From positions 39,776,677-39,840,676 of the forward strand of contig CM018051.1 of assembly GCA_008638375.1 (NCBI GenBank): a stretch of DNA of 64,000 nt, given 5' to 3'. This DNA is from Nyssa sinensis (lineage: Eukaryota > Streptophyta > Magnoliopsida > Cornales > Nyssaceae). Below the pieces are notes generated by a model. That model was not told where the DNA came from. It did no database searches and saw nothing but the letters and a program-made list of their open reading frames with translations. Below are positions 48,230 through 64,000 of the stretch, piece by piece (within the stretch, counting starts at the first letter, position 1; every line of letters begins with the position of its first letter). A program made the translations under genes and the position numbers.

Positions 48230-49530
48230 AGGGTGGAGGCTTACTTCGAGTACCAAGGATAAATTGGAGTATATCCTTCACATCTATAACCTCAGCTCTT
48301 GTTTCTTAATGGCACCAATCATTATGCTCATAGAAGGATTCAGCTTGAATCTTGAGAATGCGTACATCACTCTCAACAGAGTCAGTCTTCATTGTTAAGT
48401 CGTTGATCTTGTTAGTTAGATTTTACTTAATATTGTCAATTCTTGGGTACATATCAGATTCCAATTTGACGTAGTGTGGCGATGATGAGTTGGGCAAAAT
48501 TCGAGGAAGGAATAGCAGTGGAGGATGAAGCAGGAACATTGTATTGTGTTTGAGGGTAAGATGGTGAGTGAGTCTCTTAAGGGTCTTCAAGGGTTTCTTG
48601 CATTAGAGCATTTGTGGTGGGGGCTTGTGGTTTGTCCTTAGGGAACTCATCTGTGTTCAGATTCCTTATACCCCATGGACTTGAATGTCCCTTTTGTATG
48701 GACATCCATGTGAATGGGTATGCAAATATTGGTTTCAAATGAGATGTCAATTTTGAAATGTTTGAATAGGGCAATGAGGAAGTTTCTTCTGAGCCAATCA
48801 TTTGTATAGTGGAGGATGAGGTGTGGAAGGTCTACGCATTGGTGGTTTAAAATGTACCAAATGATAAATGTATCCATGTATGTGAAAAAGTCACATCCAC
48901 CAGCTCAGGGGAAGGATGTTGTAGGTTATAATGTGATGAATTAGGTGATATTCAAATGTGAGCTAGGAAGCGGAGGGATTTGAAAGGTTCGATAATGGTG
49001 TCATCACCAAATATTTGTTTTACAACATTGTTAAAACCCTCCAAGGCCCATGTGTTTATGGTGAACCATTGAAAGTTGCCACATGGGATATGGAGTATGG
49101 TAGCGATTGTGTTACAATCGAGAGAAATGGGTATGTCTTTCACCCAAGATAAAGCATTAAGATCTGTTGGCATCTCAAAAATGGGCGTAGAAGAGTTTGA
49201 TGAAATGATTGTATTTAATGGTGGAGAAAGAGAGAAATTTTAACAAACCTTGTTGTAAACGAGGCTGCTAAGAAGGATGTTTAGAGAGTCAAGGAATGAG
49301 AAGTCAACCACCTTTCCATATACAATGGGCTTCTTGCTAATGTCCTCCTCATATTTCTTAATAGAGGCTATATTGACGAATTCTTGGACATCATGGTGTG
49401 ATTTCGTGTATGCTTCAGGATCGGGATCAATCAATGGTCGCTTGGATGCTTTCTTGGATATTGGGTTCTTCATTTTAGTAGTTATTGAAGACATATTTTT
49501 AAGGATTTTGGGAGATTTTGAGGAATGGGT
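48230..49530 (-). pseudogene. copia ORF3 (post-pol), second copy
   Basis: The frame from about 49500 (MSSITTKMKNPISKK) contains HHDVQEFVNIASIKKYEED and VVDFSFLDSLNILL, then stops. The next frame reads MPTDLNALSWVKDIPISLDC, NTIATILHIPCGNFQWFT and NTWALEGFNNVVKQIFGD, then VDLPHLILHYTNDWL near 48840-48800. It parallels 31120-32345 in order. It ends in a coiled-coil-like polar region near 48430-48300. Function unknown; frameshifted and stopped in several places. Confidence 0.68.
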
Positions 49531-49591
49531 TGCGACACAACACAAACGATTTTGAAAGAGTACATTTTTTAAATGTTTGAAATTATGGTTT

Positions 49592-49660
49592 TGTTTATAG
49601 ATCTGATCAAAATAGTTGACTGGTTCTAACCATCAGTTGACTCGTTTGTGCCTTAGTTTA
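49592..49660 (-). promoter_or_regulatory. Putative internal promoter of the second ORF3
   Basis: On the minus strand, AGTCAACTG-type repeats (49645-49610) are followed by TATAAACA at 49599-49592, about 100 bp upstream of the ORF3 ATG. This mirrors 30720-31004. Confidence 0.42.
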
Positions 49661-50268
49661 GATTAGTTAACTTGTAACGACCCGAAAAATTATCAAAGTA
49701 TCATTTAGTAAATTGCTAGTAAAGACTAAAGATATACTGGAGATAAATTAAAGATGAGTTAGATAAATTGTAAAATGAGTTTATAAGTCATCAATATGAC
49801 ACAGTGAGGCTAAAAATGAATTTTGATAATTTATTTGGGACTTGTGTGAGCCTCGAGGCTACATAGTCACCTACAAGATGCAAATAAATATGAAAATACA
49901 AATGATGGAATTTTGGGAAAGGGACTACATATTTAGAATCAGAGTGCCAAAATTAGCTAAGGTACCAATTTTAGCGTCATTCCAAGATAGTTTTAATTCG
50001 GGCGCATGTGCGTGCACAGTTGGCCAACTGGCCATGTGGCGCATGGGGATGCATGCAAAGCTTCCAAAGGAAGCTAAGTGAAGTCTTCTAAAATATGACA
50101 TGTGTCAAAATTATGGTGGTGGAAAGGTGTGATTGTATATGTGAGGGTGCACCTTAAAGGGACAAATTTGACACTTGATGTGTGTTGATAAGACAAACCA
50201 TTTTCTCTCTCTCTTTCCACTTTCTCTCATTTTTTCCCTTAGTTGGCAGATCTCTCTCCCTCGCACAT

Positions 50269-50309
<41 letters not shown>

Positions 50310-50975
50310 TCTCATTTTCTCTTCCTCCTTCCATAGTCGACCATGGAGGGTGTGGTTGTAAGAGTATGAGTGTGTGTGTTCAATGAACACTATGAGTACA
50401 ATGGAGAGTGTGTGATGCATAGTATATGTGCTAGTATATGTGGGATACACATACCATGAATCGAAAATGAGGAAGAATAAGAAGAAAATCAGAGGAGAGA
50501 AGGAAGAATAAAGAATAGAAAAGAAAATAATGAAGGAAAATCTCGACTAGAAAGGGACTTGGAGTCTCCATTGAAGTACAAACTAAGCTCTTTCTCTCTC
50601 TAACTATAGAAGCTCAAGGATGGTGGTAGGGAATCCTGAACTTTTCATCTAGTTCAGAATGAAATTCTAGGTTGTACTAGTAGGGAAATCATATGTGTTG
50701 TATACATGTTTGTGTATATATCTGTGATGCATTTGTGTGTATATATATATATATATGTATATGCTTGTAGACATATAGATGGATGTAGGTACATGAATTT
50801 TAGAGATCTGAATCTCAGATCTGAGTAGCCACCGAACGACCAGTTGTCATCTCCGAACGACCGAAGCATATAGGGGGACGTTTGTTTGAAAAACCTTCGT
50901 ATGACTAGATGGATTGGGCGGATGATCGGACTGAAATTTGGGTATCCATGGCTGATTGAGAAAACTGTGACCTTC

Positions 50976-52606
50976 TATAATACCCTAACCCGAGTTAGCA
51001 CGTATACTGAGGTAGATCGGGTCGAGAAGTGTACTATCAGTTGTAACCCGAGCTATTAAGCTCTATATTATGATATTATATGTACTGTACGATTTTGGAA
51101 TGTGAACGGTGTCAGTTATATATTCAATGCCGAGCAATGCTCGAGCAACCCAGAACTATGCCTTGTAATGCATGCACGCACGTATCCCATGCATGCTTAC
51201 GTATACTCACACGCGTAGCCCATTTAATATTAGTGTATGTATGTGTGATCAGAAGCTAATATATACGTGTATATATGAGTATATATATGTATGTATAAAG
51301 TATGTATTTATATGTGTATATATATATTATGGTATATATGTACATATATGTATGATAAAATAAGAAAAGAAAAGAAATAAAAGAAAGAAGCATGTAGTGT
51401 GTGTGTGCTTGTGTGTATGTGTCGGTTGGTGTATTGTGTGTGTGTGTGTTGATGTGCGTAATATAACATATATATATATATATATACACACACAAATATC
51501 ACCTAATCATTTAATGCAAAGCTGCATTCAGAAAAAAAAATTAGAAATAAAGTCAAAGAAAATGGCTTTAGAAAGGGGAAGAATCGAGAGAGAGAAAGTG
51601 AGAAATGATTAGGGTGGTTGATTGGATGTGTATTTATATATAACCATGTGCGTGGAGTGAAAAACAAAAAAGAAAACCAAAGAAGAGCTAAGTATAGAGG
51701 CTGTGTGTGTTAAGGAGAACCAGAAGTCGAAACAAGAAGGAAACAAAAGAAGAAGAGAGAGGCTACAACAAGAAAAATTAGAAATTATAAGTGAGTTGGT
51801 TCAGTTCTATTTTTGAAATTTAAAGCATGAAAATTAGATCTAATTGTTAGTTCTTATTAAGCATGAAATAGGAATTGTTAGCAAGAAAAATCATTGAAAA
51901 TGATTCAGAACTGAGTTAGAAATCAACAGTTATAGGTCGAGGGAATAAAAAGTAAACCATGTAATTTTATGTTTAAAACTTGAATCCAATCATGAGGAAC
52001 TGATCCTCAATGGTGCAGAAATTAGTTAGAGCTTAAACTGACTTAAAACCGTAGAGGAAAAGGCTCGAAATTGAAGGGTTTCAGTTGGTCGGAGATTCAG
52101 TATCCCTTAATTTCGTGAAGATTTGGTGAACTAAATTAAAAACCAACTTTAGAAATGAAATCTACATAAAAAATAAAAGCAAACTGCATTAAAAGAATGT
52201 TAAAATCTGAACGGAATTGGGTCACCGTCGCCAGATATGGCAACGGAACCCTAAATGACCTTCACCGAAAAACTGAAAGTGACGAGGAATAATGGACCTT
52301 GCTACGGTGTCGTTTGGGGGTTTTAAAAGGGTGATACTATGTCGTTTTGAGTTCGATTATTTTAAATTAAAATTAAATTGAGTTGTTTGGTTACGGGGGT
52401 AGGACGATTATTCAATATTCCGTATTGGAACTGGATAAACTATCCAGGTTTAGACTACTTATCCGCCGTTTGGATTTAAAATCCTTTGAAAAATAGAAGG
52501 GGCCGCAGCCCTTAGGGTTCGAACAACAGACCTCCTACACACAAAATGCCCTAACCCAACCCTCAAACCCACATAGATAGGCAAGCCCGTGGTACCCTAA
52601 CCATCA

Positions 52607-52637
<31 letters not shown>

Positions 52638-54266
52638 ATATAATAAATATAGAGAAAATTCAAAAAGGGGTGCAACCCCCGGGAGTCGAAACAGTGACCA
52701 AGTATAAGGAACCAAGACCCCAAACCAATAGGACAGGCAAGCTGGTGCTTCCTATTGCGCCCAAATATATATATATATATATAATATATAAATATAATAT
52801 AATATATATATATGGTATTAAGTTAATTAAATTAAATTAATTAATTTAAATATAGCAAAATAGCCCGAAGTCCAAATTAAACAAGTTATTAGTGTATTTT
52901 GACTATCTTGGGCCTTCTAAGACCAATGGTGAGGTCCGTGTCGTGAGACGAAGTCCCAAAAAATAAAAGGCCCGTAAAAGTGTAAAATGACTATTTTGCC
53001 CTTTTTAGCACAGAGGTTCAAATTGAGTTCCGCGAAAGCCTAAACCGACTTTTTTCGATATTCCGGACTCCATGGTAGAGTTTATTTTAGTAAAATAGAA
53101 ACTTATAGCATAGAAGCATAAAATTTGATGAATAACATAATTCAAGTAGAGATAGACTAAGACGTGTTTCATGAATTTTTAGGAACACGGAAGGGCAAAA
53201 AGAAGACAGTCTAGACCCTTTTATTATATAGACAAGTAAGAGGTAAGTAAAATCTGATCTCTGCATGTGTAACTTCCAAGCCATGTCATTAGTTCCTTGT
53301 ACATATTGCAATTTGTATTCTATACATACCAGTATTTATTTAGCCACATTGATATTGCCCTATCATATGAGAACCAGTTATTGATTTTTATCTATATCTT
53401 GATCATGATTGTACACTTGTGCACATATTCCTTTTTGTACACTTGTACCTAGGGCCGCGAGGTCTAGATAGTTTTATTTTAAGTAGTCTAGTAACCATAG
53501 CCTCGAAAACTATTGTTACGTCAGATTGTCTAGAATCAATTATGATTCTATTATACTCTTCGTGGAAGATAGCATGATCCCAATATATTGTTAGTGTCGG
53601 ATTTATGCTTAGTCACATTTCTATTCTAATGCTATTTATGACCTTCGGGTCCAGGTTCCGAGTGGAACATCTACTACGTTGCTATGTGAGGCATGAGACG
53701 TAGAGTTACAGTGTACACAGAGCAGTATTCATACAGCCCAAGTGGCTCTGAATACTAGCTCAGGGGGATTTCTGGGCCCCACTAGTGCATCTCAGTTTTA
53801 GTTGATATCACTATCCTTTATTATTGATATTCATAGCTTGATCATGTTATATTGTTATTGAATGATCATGCGATTTTATAACTTTTAGTTGAGTGCTTAC
53901 ATTTCATACTTGATATAGCTCATGATTGTAGCAATATGACATTGTTAGCATAGCAGATGCATTTCTTTATCATTTGACTTCCATCATCTGATATTGAGTT
54001 ATATATTCATTGACTAGCTAGCATTCTTTTATACCCTTGTACACATGGTAGAGTAAAAGACTACTTACTGAGTTTTCATAGCTCAGAACAGATACTACTT
54101 TATCACATGCAACTTTTATTTATTTAATTGTTTAAGTCTTCCACTATTTAGTTGTTGCATATTAGTAGCACTGATTGTGTAGCAAGTTGAGACCCTTGGT
54201 TCGACAACAGTGTCGGATCGGGTGCGCGACATGAGATCCGCATAGGGTGGGTCTCAGGCCGTGAAA
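50976..54266 (+). mobile_element. Solo LTR, 3291 bp, CCTTC target duplication
   Basis: The perfect duplication CCTTC at 50971-50975 and 54267-54271 brackets TATAATACCC...GGCCGTGAAA, the expected TGTAAT...TGACA ends with two substitutions. It includes the hairpin sequence near 54070 and tRNA-like modules near 52500-52760. Confidence 0.85.
52500..52765 (-). other. Two tRNA-like B-box modules inside solo LTR
   Basis: On the minus strand, GTTCGAACCC (about 52530) follows GGTACCACGGGCTTGCC, and GTTTCGACTCCC (about 52690) follows a GCACCAGCTTGCCTG segment. Each is next to a TA microsatellite. They look like pol III B boxes with weak A boxes, comparable to the module at 38771-38857. Confidence 0.4.
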
Positions 54267-56218
54267 CCTTCAAACCATTCTAAGTAGTGAGTTAAATTCC
54301 TAAGAGTTCTAAAAAATAAATGAAAAGAAAAGCAATGGAAACCAACTGTGGAAATGAGGGAAAAACGGAAGTTGTAGACCTTGCTCGAAAAATGGGTTTC
54401 AATGGGAAACTCATGTTCTTGGCTTTTTAATCCATGAAACTTGATTGAAATGGATTGAATGATGTTTAGAAAAAGTTTAGAACTGAAAACGGGTTGAAAA
54501 TCTAACAGAAACACTTATGAAAAAAAATTAAAAATTGTGGTTTTTCGGTGAGTTGGTCAAAGAAGAGAATTGAAAACATCGCTCACGGTAGCGTCTTCCG
54601 GTGTTGACCAGTCAACAGTTGACCAAGTTAGTGAACCGAGTCAACGAGTCGGGTCCAGGTCCATGGGTCATGTGGCCTTGAAGGCTGTTTGGTTGCGCAA
54701 ACTTTGAAAAATGGATTTTTGGTTAAAGGTTCAAAAAGAACCGGTTCAGAATTCAAAAGGTTCACTCTTAAACCAGTTTAAAAAGGAAAAATTACAAAAC
54801 TACCCTTCTTTTAAAATATTGAATTTTAAATACAATTAAAATGAAAAAAAGGACTTTCTTAAGGTTTTCAGGTATTCCAGACTCAATGGCAGGGTCGGTT
54901 TAGACATTCGGGACTCGAGGTGGTCCCACATAATTATATAAAATTATAAAAATACCCCTAATGATAGTTTAAGCAACTTAAAGTCTAATTAAGATTCAGA
55001 AAAGGACTATTCCAAGGTTATTAGATGCTCGAAATTCAAATATATGATTAGACTGGACAAATTGGGACCCGGTAATGGTTCCACCAAAATTGGTAAAATG
55101 ATGATTATACCCCTAGACTTATATTAAGCAGTTGAAGACCAAATTAAGATCTAGAATAGGTGTTTCCAATATTTTTGGACGCTAAGAACTCAAATATGAC
55201 ATCAGAATAATGAAATGAGAACTTGGAATGATCCCACATGAATTTATGAAATTACTAAAATTCCCCTAGGCAAAAAACATATGTCTAGAAGAATTAATAA
55301 AAGGTACAAATGACATATTTAGGATTGTTGGACCTTTTGGATCCGATTCCAATGTCAGTTTTGTGAGCCAATGTCTCGATGGAAGCGTAACTTGTTTGGT
55401 AAATTATGAAAATGCCCTTATAGGTTTAAATTACAATCAAATGACTTAGAAACTATACAATAGGGTCTCTTTAGGGTTTTTGAGGCCCAGGGGGACACAT
55501 TTTTTACATCCGTTTAGGGACACAAGTAACCGATATGTAGGCCAATGTGTAACTAGTCATAGAAAAACATCAAGACTTGATAAGATAACCTAGTGCTAAG
55601 GGTCGAAGTGGTCCTAGGAATGGAATAATGAGTGTGGAGAAGATTTGACAACATTGTGAAAGACACATATAGTGTCTCCTTATAGTGGGGTGATGATTGG
55701 GACAAGAGTAATGTCCTGACTCAGTTATGTTTATGTTTGCTATACTGATTTTCATGATATGTTTGTCATCACCATCTTATATCTTGTGATTAAATTATCG
55801 GTGTGATGAAATTATTATATTGATTACCATAATGTTGGACTACTTGTGATATTATTGGATAAATACTATCACTATGTTGATACTGACTGTCATTTCTATT
55901 TTTGTCATGAATTTATATGATCATTGTTTCTTCTGTAATTATTTGTTAATCAGATATCATGTCTAGCATTTATTAGGGATCATAGTGAACTATGATGATG
56001 TTCTTATTCATACTATTACATATACCGGAGTGGTGTGAGATTTGAGGGGATATTGATATTGATGAGCACCATGTGATGTGTGGAATTGAAATGTTTGGGA
56101 TTATGGAAATGGATAGTTTATGAGAAAGGGACTTGGAATGGAAATTAGTCACGTCTTTTGTGTGCTCTTAAGCGTGGTGAGATTGCGCTTTACTCGGAGT
56201 TTTATTTATGATAGGGAT

Positions 56219-59339
<3,121 letters not shown>

Positions 59340-60779
59340 GGGATAGTATCTCCCATCAGTTTATGAGCTGTAAAGCTATGCGGGTGGTCGTTTGTCTCCA
59401 TCAGGTTAGTATCCCATAAAACACATAGGCTTACCGGGAGCCAAATTAGATGGATACTCATGGGATTGAGATTATTAAAGCTTTATCCATTTTGCTACGG
59501 ATTGATCGATTTGAGATTATTTGCCTTGATGCTCATGTGATATTTTCTTGTGTTTATTGATGGATTGTATACTGCTAGTTTATGATACTGTGGCTGGTTG
59601 CATAGCTGTGAATGTATATATTGTTCTTGTGGCTTTGAACAGGAAATAGAGGTGCATCGTGGGGTTGTTAAGCTTATACTTACACCTTGTGATTGGTTAT
59701 ATGCATATATATATTGTTCTTGTGGCATTAAAAAAGGAAATTGAGATGCTTCGTGAAATTGTATGTTTACACTTATGTCATGTGTCTGACCTTCCATATG
59801 GCGACTACTTAATTTTTATTATTAAACAACATGTAGTGGTGTTATACCTTATTGATATTTATACTTATGCTTGTGCTTGGGATATATTGATATTGTGTGC
59901 TTGTGATGCATACTGGACTTTAGGGTGTGTCCTCTTCGGACATACATTAGTTTTGGCATGCTGCTTATTTGTGTGTTTTGAGAAACCCTACTGAGCGTTA
60001 TGGCTCACCCTTGCTATTTATGAGAATGACAAGTATTGACTTGATGGAAGACAGTTTCAGGAGCAGTACAGGATGGACTCAAGTCATTGTAGCATTTAAT
60101 TACGTTTTTTGTATTTATTCATTATATTTATTAAGGGTGTCTATACCCTTCTTAGATATTCATATCTATGGGATGTGTATATATATATATATATATATAT
60201 ATTGGACTGTAGAGTCAGCTTTGAATACTATCATAATGTACACTATTTATGGATGATTGGTATAGTGCCTTTAAATGTAATCATTTTTATTTGATCCCGT
60301 TATGGGACTTGAACAAATCTAATTAAGGAACTGAACCGAAACCGATTAAAGAAAAGCCAATTAAAGGAAAGAAATCATTTAAAAAAAATGGCATGTATTT
60401 TATGTACTTAACTAGGATGATTAGTCCTATTACCTTCTTTTCGGGGTCCCAATGACCCCATAGTTCGGCCTTGTGGGTCAAGGGCGTGACATGACTAGTT
60501 TATCGAGTAACCTTATTTTCACCAAATTTTTCCATGTAGTCGACTGTTTTTCTCATGCAATCTACTGATTCTCACAATGTACTAATTTTCAGTCTACTAG
60601 TTCTTTCAGTGACCAATTTTTGTCTTTTAAGATATGATTTATTTCAAATCAGTAAGCAAGTTAATCGACTTGTTCTTACTATTAGTTGACTAGTTCACAG
60701 AGTCAATCGACTAATTTGAGCATTTTTTATTCACAACACTTAGTTGCTCAAAAATTTTAGATTAATCATTTCAAGTTGT

Positions 60780-61290
60780 CCCCTAATAAGAAAAATCTCT
60801 CTTCTTGAAGTGGTTTGGTAAATATATCTGCTAATTGATTGTTTGTGTTAATAAACTCAAGAATTACATCACCTTGTTGCACATGATGTCCAATCTCAAT
60901 TTGTTGAGCCCTAAAGTGCTTAATAGGGTTTTTACTTATAATTATAACACTAGTATTGTCACATTGTATTAGAATATAACCGTAGTTAAACTTGAAATCC
61001 CTAAGTCATTACTTCATGTATAGAGTTTAAGCACAACAACTTCCAACTTTGATATATTCAGCTTCAATTATGGATAAAGTTATAGAGTTTTACTTTTTGC
61101 TAAGCCATGATACAAGAGACTGTCCTAGGAAATAACAAATGCCACTTGTGCTTTTCCTATCATTTTTGCATTCAACAAAATTCATATCTAAATAATTTAA
61201 TAGATCAAAGAATGCATTCTTGGATAGAATAAACTTAAATTTGTTGATCCAATTAGATATGTAAAGATTTTTTTTCACAGTCCTTTAGGA
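60780..61290 (-). pseudogene. copia RNase H, C-terminal part, minus strand
   Basis: The frame at 61278-61090 contains LLNYLDMNFVECKNDRKSTSGICYFLGQSLVSWLSKK, that is, the ADWAGC..DRKSTSG..FLG..LVSW pattern of copia RNase H. Damaged continuation to about 60780 matches the IKCDNTSAI, HFL and HQLMDIFTKP regions of the plus copy. The 5' side is lost at 61290. Confidence 0.85.
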
Positions 61291-62213
61291 GTGTCAGTTT
61301 TAGAAATGATTAAAATCTTACACAGAAGCATACACTGAACTTATTTAAGCAGGTTATTCATGTCAAAAAATTCATTTGTGTCAAACAGATCATCGTGTCA
61401 AATTGGGATACAAGTTTATTATGCAAGTTATTCAGTAATGAGTGTGAGAAGAATTTGTGTTAAGTTAGTTGAGAAATTTTCATCCTCAAGTTTGTGTGTC
61501 AAAAATTCAGTTCCAAAAATCTTTATTAAGTTTGTAATTGTTAGGTTAGTTTAAGTCTTTTTACCATTACAACGTTAGTTAATCGCTTATTTGAATGATT
61601 GAAAAGTCAAACTAAATTACAACTACATACTTCTGAATATGAAGAATATTAATATCATATTATTGATTCAAATTTGCTACATGAAAGGTGTAAACACACA
61701 TGCACATCATGCATTTATATTAGGTGCATTTATAGGAAGTGTGTGCATTTAGTTTTTTAATGTTTTGATTCTTATGTTCTAAGTTAGCAATTTTTTATTT
61801 TTACTATAGGCTTAAACGTTTCTTAAAATATGATTAAATATCCTTTTGGCACTTAATGGTTTTGAACTTGTGTTAAAATTCAAAATTGAGAAAAAAATGC
61901 AAAACTAGTACTTAGACCATTCGAACATAGTCAACAGTTTGGAGCTTCATCTTAATGGAGAACCCTATCATGTCTGAACGCATAGAGATGTGAGTTTTGC
62001 GTTCTAGATGGCATCCCTTGCATCCATATAGAAAACTTCGACACTTCTTGAATCATTGTGTTTAATACATCAATTTTAGAGTTGGGATTCAATATAATCT
62101 CTACTTCACAGAGTAAATTGTGAAGGCTTTTACTAAGAGAGATTCTTAGGATACATCTAGAACCACCTGCATAAATTTTATGTATCTACATGTAGTAAGA
62201 ACGTGGTTGAAGT
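61291..62213. other. Intergenic, no gene seen
   Basis: AT-rich DNA following the copia truncation point. No LTR terminus, domain or RNA gene recognised. Confidence 0.4.
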
Positions 62214-64000
62214 TGTAACACCTCGACCTAGTTATGTAAGAAAATTATGAATTACGATGATTATATATAGAGAGATTTTCCCTAATGACTGTGGACATTT
62301 TACTTGAGGTAATTAGTTTACAAAATTGGAGATAGAAGCACATGTGGGTGTGCAATTAGTCATTAAATTGGTGATGGTCAATCTTGATAGTGTGATTAAA
62401 GGATAAAGACTAATGCTCGGTGGTAAACCTTAATTGATGATAATTATTTATTAACTCATGAGTAATTTTTTAAAGATCTAAAAAATTAGGGTAAATTTTT
62501 CATTTTGCCGGATAAGACACTATTCGTGCATTATTTGTCGATAGGGCACTAAACATGCATTATTTAGATATAAGTCATGTTTAAAAGCATACTTTGAGTA
62601 TGTCATAGAAGGAAAATATACTTAAAATGTTAAGATATACATCCTGTGAGAATTTGAAGTACAATCAGAAATAGTTTCAAAAACGGGCCCAAAAGGGCAT
62701 GCCAGGGTGGACCTGGCCGCACCCGTCAACAGGCAAAAATAATTTTTTTGAAAAAATATTATTTTAAATAATTTTAAGAACTTTGGTTAAGACAGAATAT
62801 CAAATTGAGGCATTTCGGGACAAGCTGTAGTATAACGGGGTCCCCTAGTTCATTAAGGGCCGAATGGTCTTTTCACCCCTGACCCTTTAGTATAAATAAT
62901 GACACTTGAGAGTTAAAATATTCAGAAGTGGTTGGATAAATTGATGCTATAAAGATCTAAAAAATCAGGACAGATTTTTTCATTTTTGCCAGTAGGGTAC
63001 TATTCATGCATTATTTGCCGGTAGGGCGTTATACATACATCATTTAGGCATAAGTCATGTTTAGGAGCATAATTTGAGTACTTCATAGGAGAGAAACATT
63101 CTTAGAATGTTAAAATACACATCCTGAAAAAATGTAAGCCAAAACGGAGATAGTTTGAAAAATTAGACCAAAAGGGCATCCCGAGTGGCCCGAGGGGACC
63201 CGGCCAAACCCGCTCGCAGGAAAAAATATTTTTTTTGAAAAATTATTATTTAAAATAATTTTAAGAACTTTGGCTAAAGCAGAATGTCGAATTGAGGTAT
63301 TTTGGGATGGGTTGTAGTGTAACGGGGTCTCGAACTCATTAAAGGCAAAAGGGTCTTTTTGCCCCTTAGCTCCTTTTGTATAAATACAGCCCTCTAGAGA
63401 TTGAAATATCATAAATGGTCTAGAGAAACACAGCAACTCGTGCATGGAGATAAAAGTAAAGAAAACCTAGGGTTTTCCAACTTTCAAGCCTTCAAAATTC
63501 ATCTCTAGGCTAAGATTCTCACAAGGCTTCCTTCTAGGAAGTTGTTCCCTACGTCAAGGGCTACATTCTCACTGATTGGTTCAACTACACAGCGATCACA
63601 ACTTTTTATGGTTGAGAAAAATCTTTTTAAGTATGATATTTTACTAAGTTAGGAATAGAGTTAAGTTTTTTTGCCTTTTTATAAGTTGATTGAATGATTT
63701 ATATGTTTATTTGTTGTTAGAAAGTTGCTTAGGATGTAGTTACTTTGAAAACCTAGAGTTGGTTGTTTGTGTACTTGTGTGTTCTTTGAGTTCTTTGAGA
63801 ATTTGTCAATATGATGATATGTCTTGAATATATGTTTGATTCATTACATTGTGGCTTATGTTCATGTGAATAGACCTTGTGTTTTGGAAGATATGGTTGT
63901 TTAATGCATTGATGCTTTGTGTAATTATGTATTTTTTGAGAATTGGTAATATAGTGAACATGTAAGTATGAGCATGTGTTTAAATTGATTGTATATAGCA
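62214..64000 (+). mobile_element. Start of a gypsy-like LTR, cut by window edge
   Basis: TGTAACACCTCGACC at 62214 has the form of the other LTR starts. It contains a 479-bp tandem duplication with a TATA box in each copy and continues to the window end without a terminus. Confidence 0.6.
62475..63423 (+). repeat. 479-bp tandem duplication with two TATA boxes
   Basis: Both copies start GATCTAAAAAAT (62475, 62954), include AAAAGGGCAT, TAACGGGGTC and a TATAAATA box (62891-62898, 63379-63386). They differ by many substitutions and small indels, so the duplication is not recent. Confidence 0.9.

Noticed and set aside
50654..51502. Tyr/Ile-rich frames
   Set aside because: Products of TA and CA microsatellites inside a solo LTR.

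Overview
The window is plant nuclear DNA, most likely from a dicot. It is dominated by nested Ty3/gypsy (Tekay/Del-like) and Ty1/copia (SIRE/Maximus-like) retrotransposons around one recognisable host gene. Evidence for this is the split receptor kinase with GT-AG introns, chromodomain gypsy relics with initiator-Met primer sites, very long LTRs beginning TGTAATACCC, MITEs, and (GA)n/(TA)n microsatellites. There are no bacterial operons, CRISPR arrays or rRNA genes.

Layout. 1-1089: end of a minus-strand LTR element inserted into the next one. 1090-10057: decayed Tekay/Del gypsy element with gag, protease, RT, RNase H, integrase and chromodomain. 10058-14194: LTR fragments and remnants of an unidentified spliced gene. 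14195-22080: the only gene-like island. It carries a minus-strand LRR receptor-like kinase of the IRK/PXC2 family at 17157-20515, two exons and 967 codons once six single extra bases are discounted. 22081-27777: a repeat-bearing ORF with a TATA box, then minus-strand LTR pieces. 27783-34415: a copia element with GTTAG target duplications, a deleted front half, RT and RNase H, an extra downstream ORF (ORF3) and a full 3' LTR; a 739-bp solo LTR sits inside its RNase H region. 35168-40679: a long LTR containing two copies of a gypsy pol tail. 40680-46264: MITEs and a possible orphan pair of terminal exons. 46265-61290: a minus-strand copia of the same family, split by a gypsy LTR that itself holds two solo LTRs. 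62214-64000: start of another LTR with a duplicated promoter region.

How it fits together. Almost nothing here is likely to make protein except the receptor kinase. Its six frame interruptions are all explained by one added base, while splice sites, signal peptide, LRRs and kinase motifs are intact, so assembly error is at least as likely as pseudogenisation. The transposons give a datable nesting order. The observations most worth following are the following three: an LTR-like promoter block (GTCGAC repeats plus TATA box) in front of ORF3 in both copia copies; a short hairpin conserved across several otherwise diverged gypsy LTRs; and tRNA-like A/B-box modules inside LTRs. I did not find a clear previously undescribed multi-gene system.
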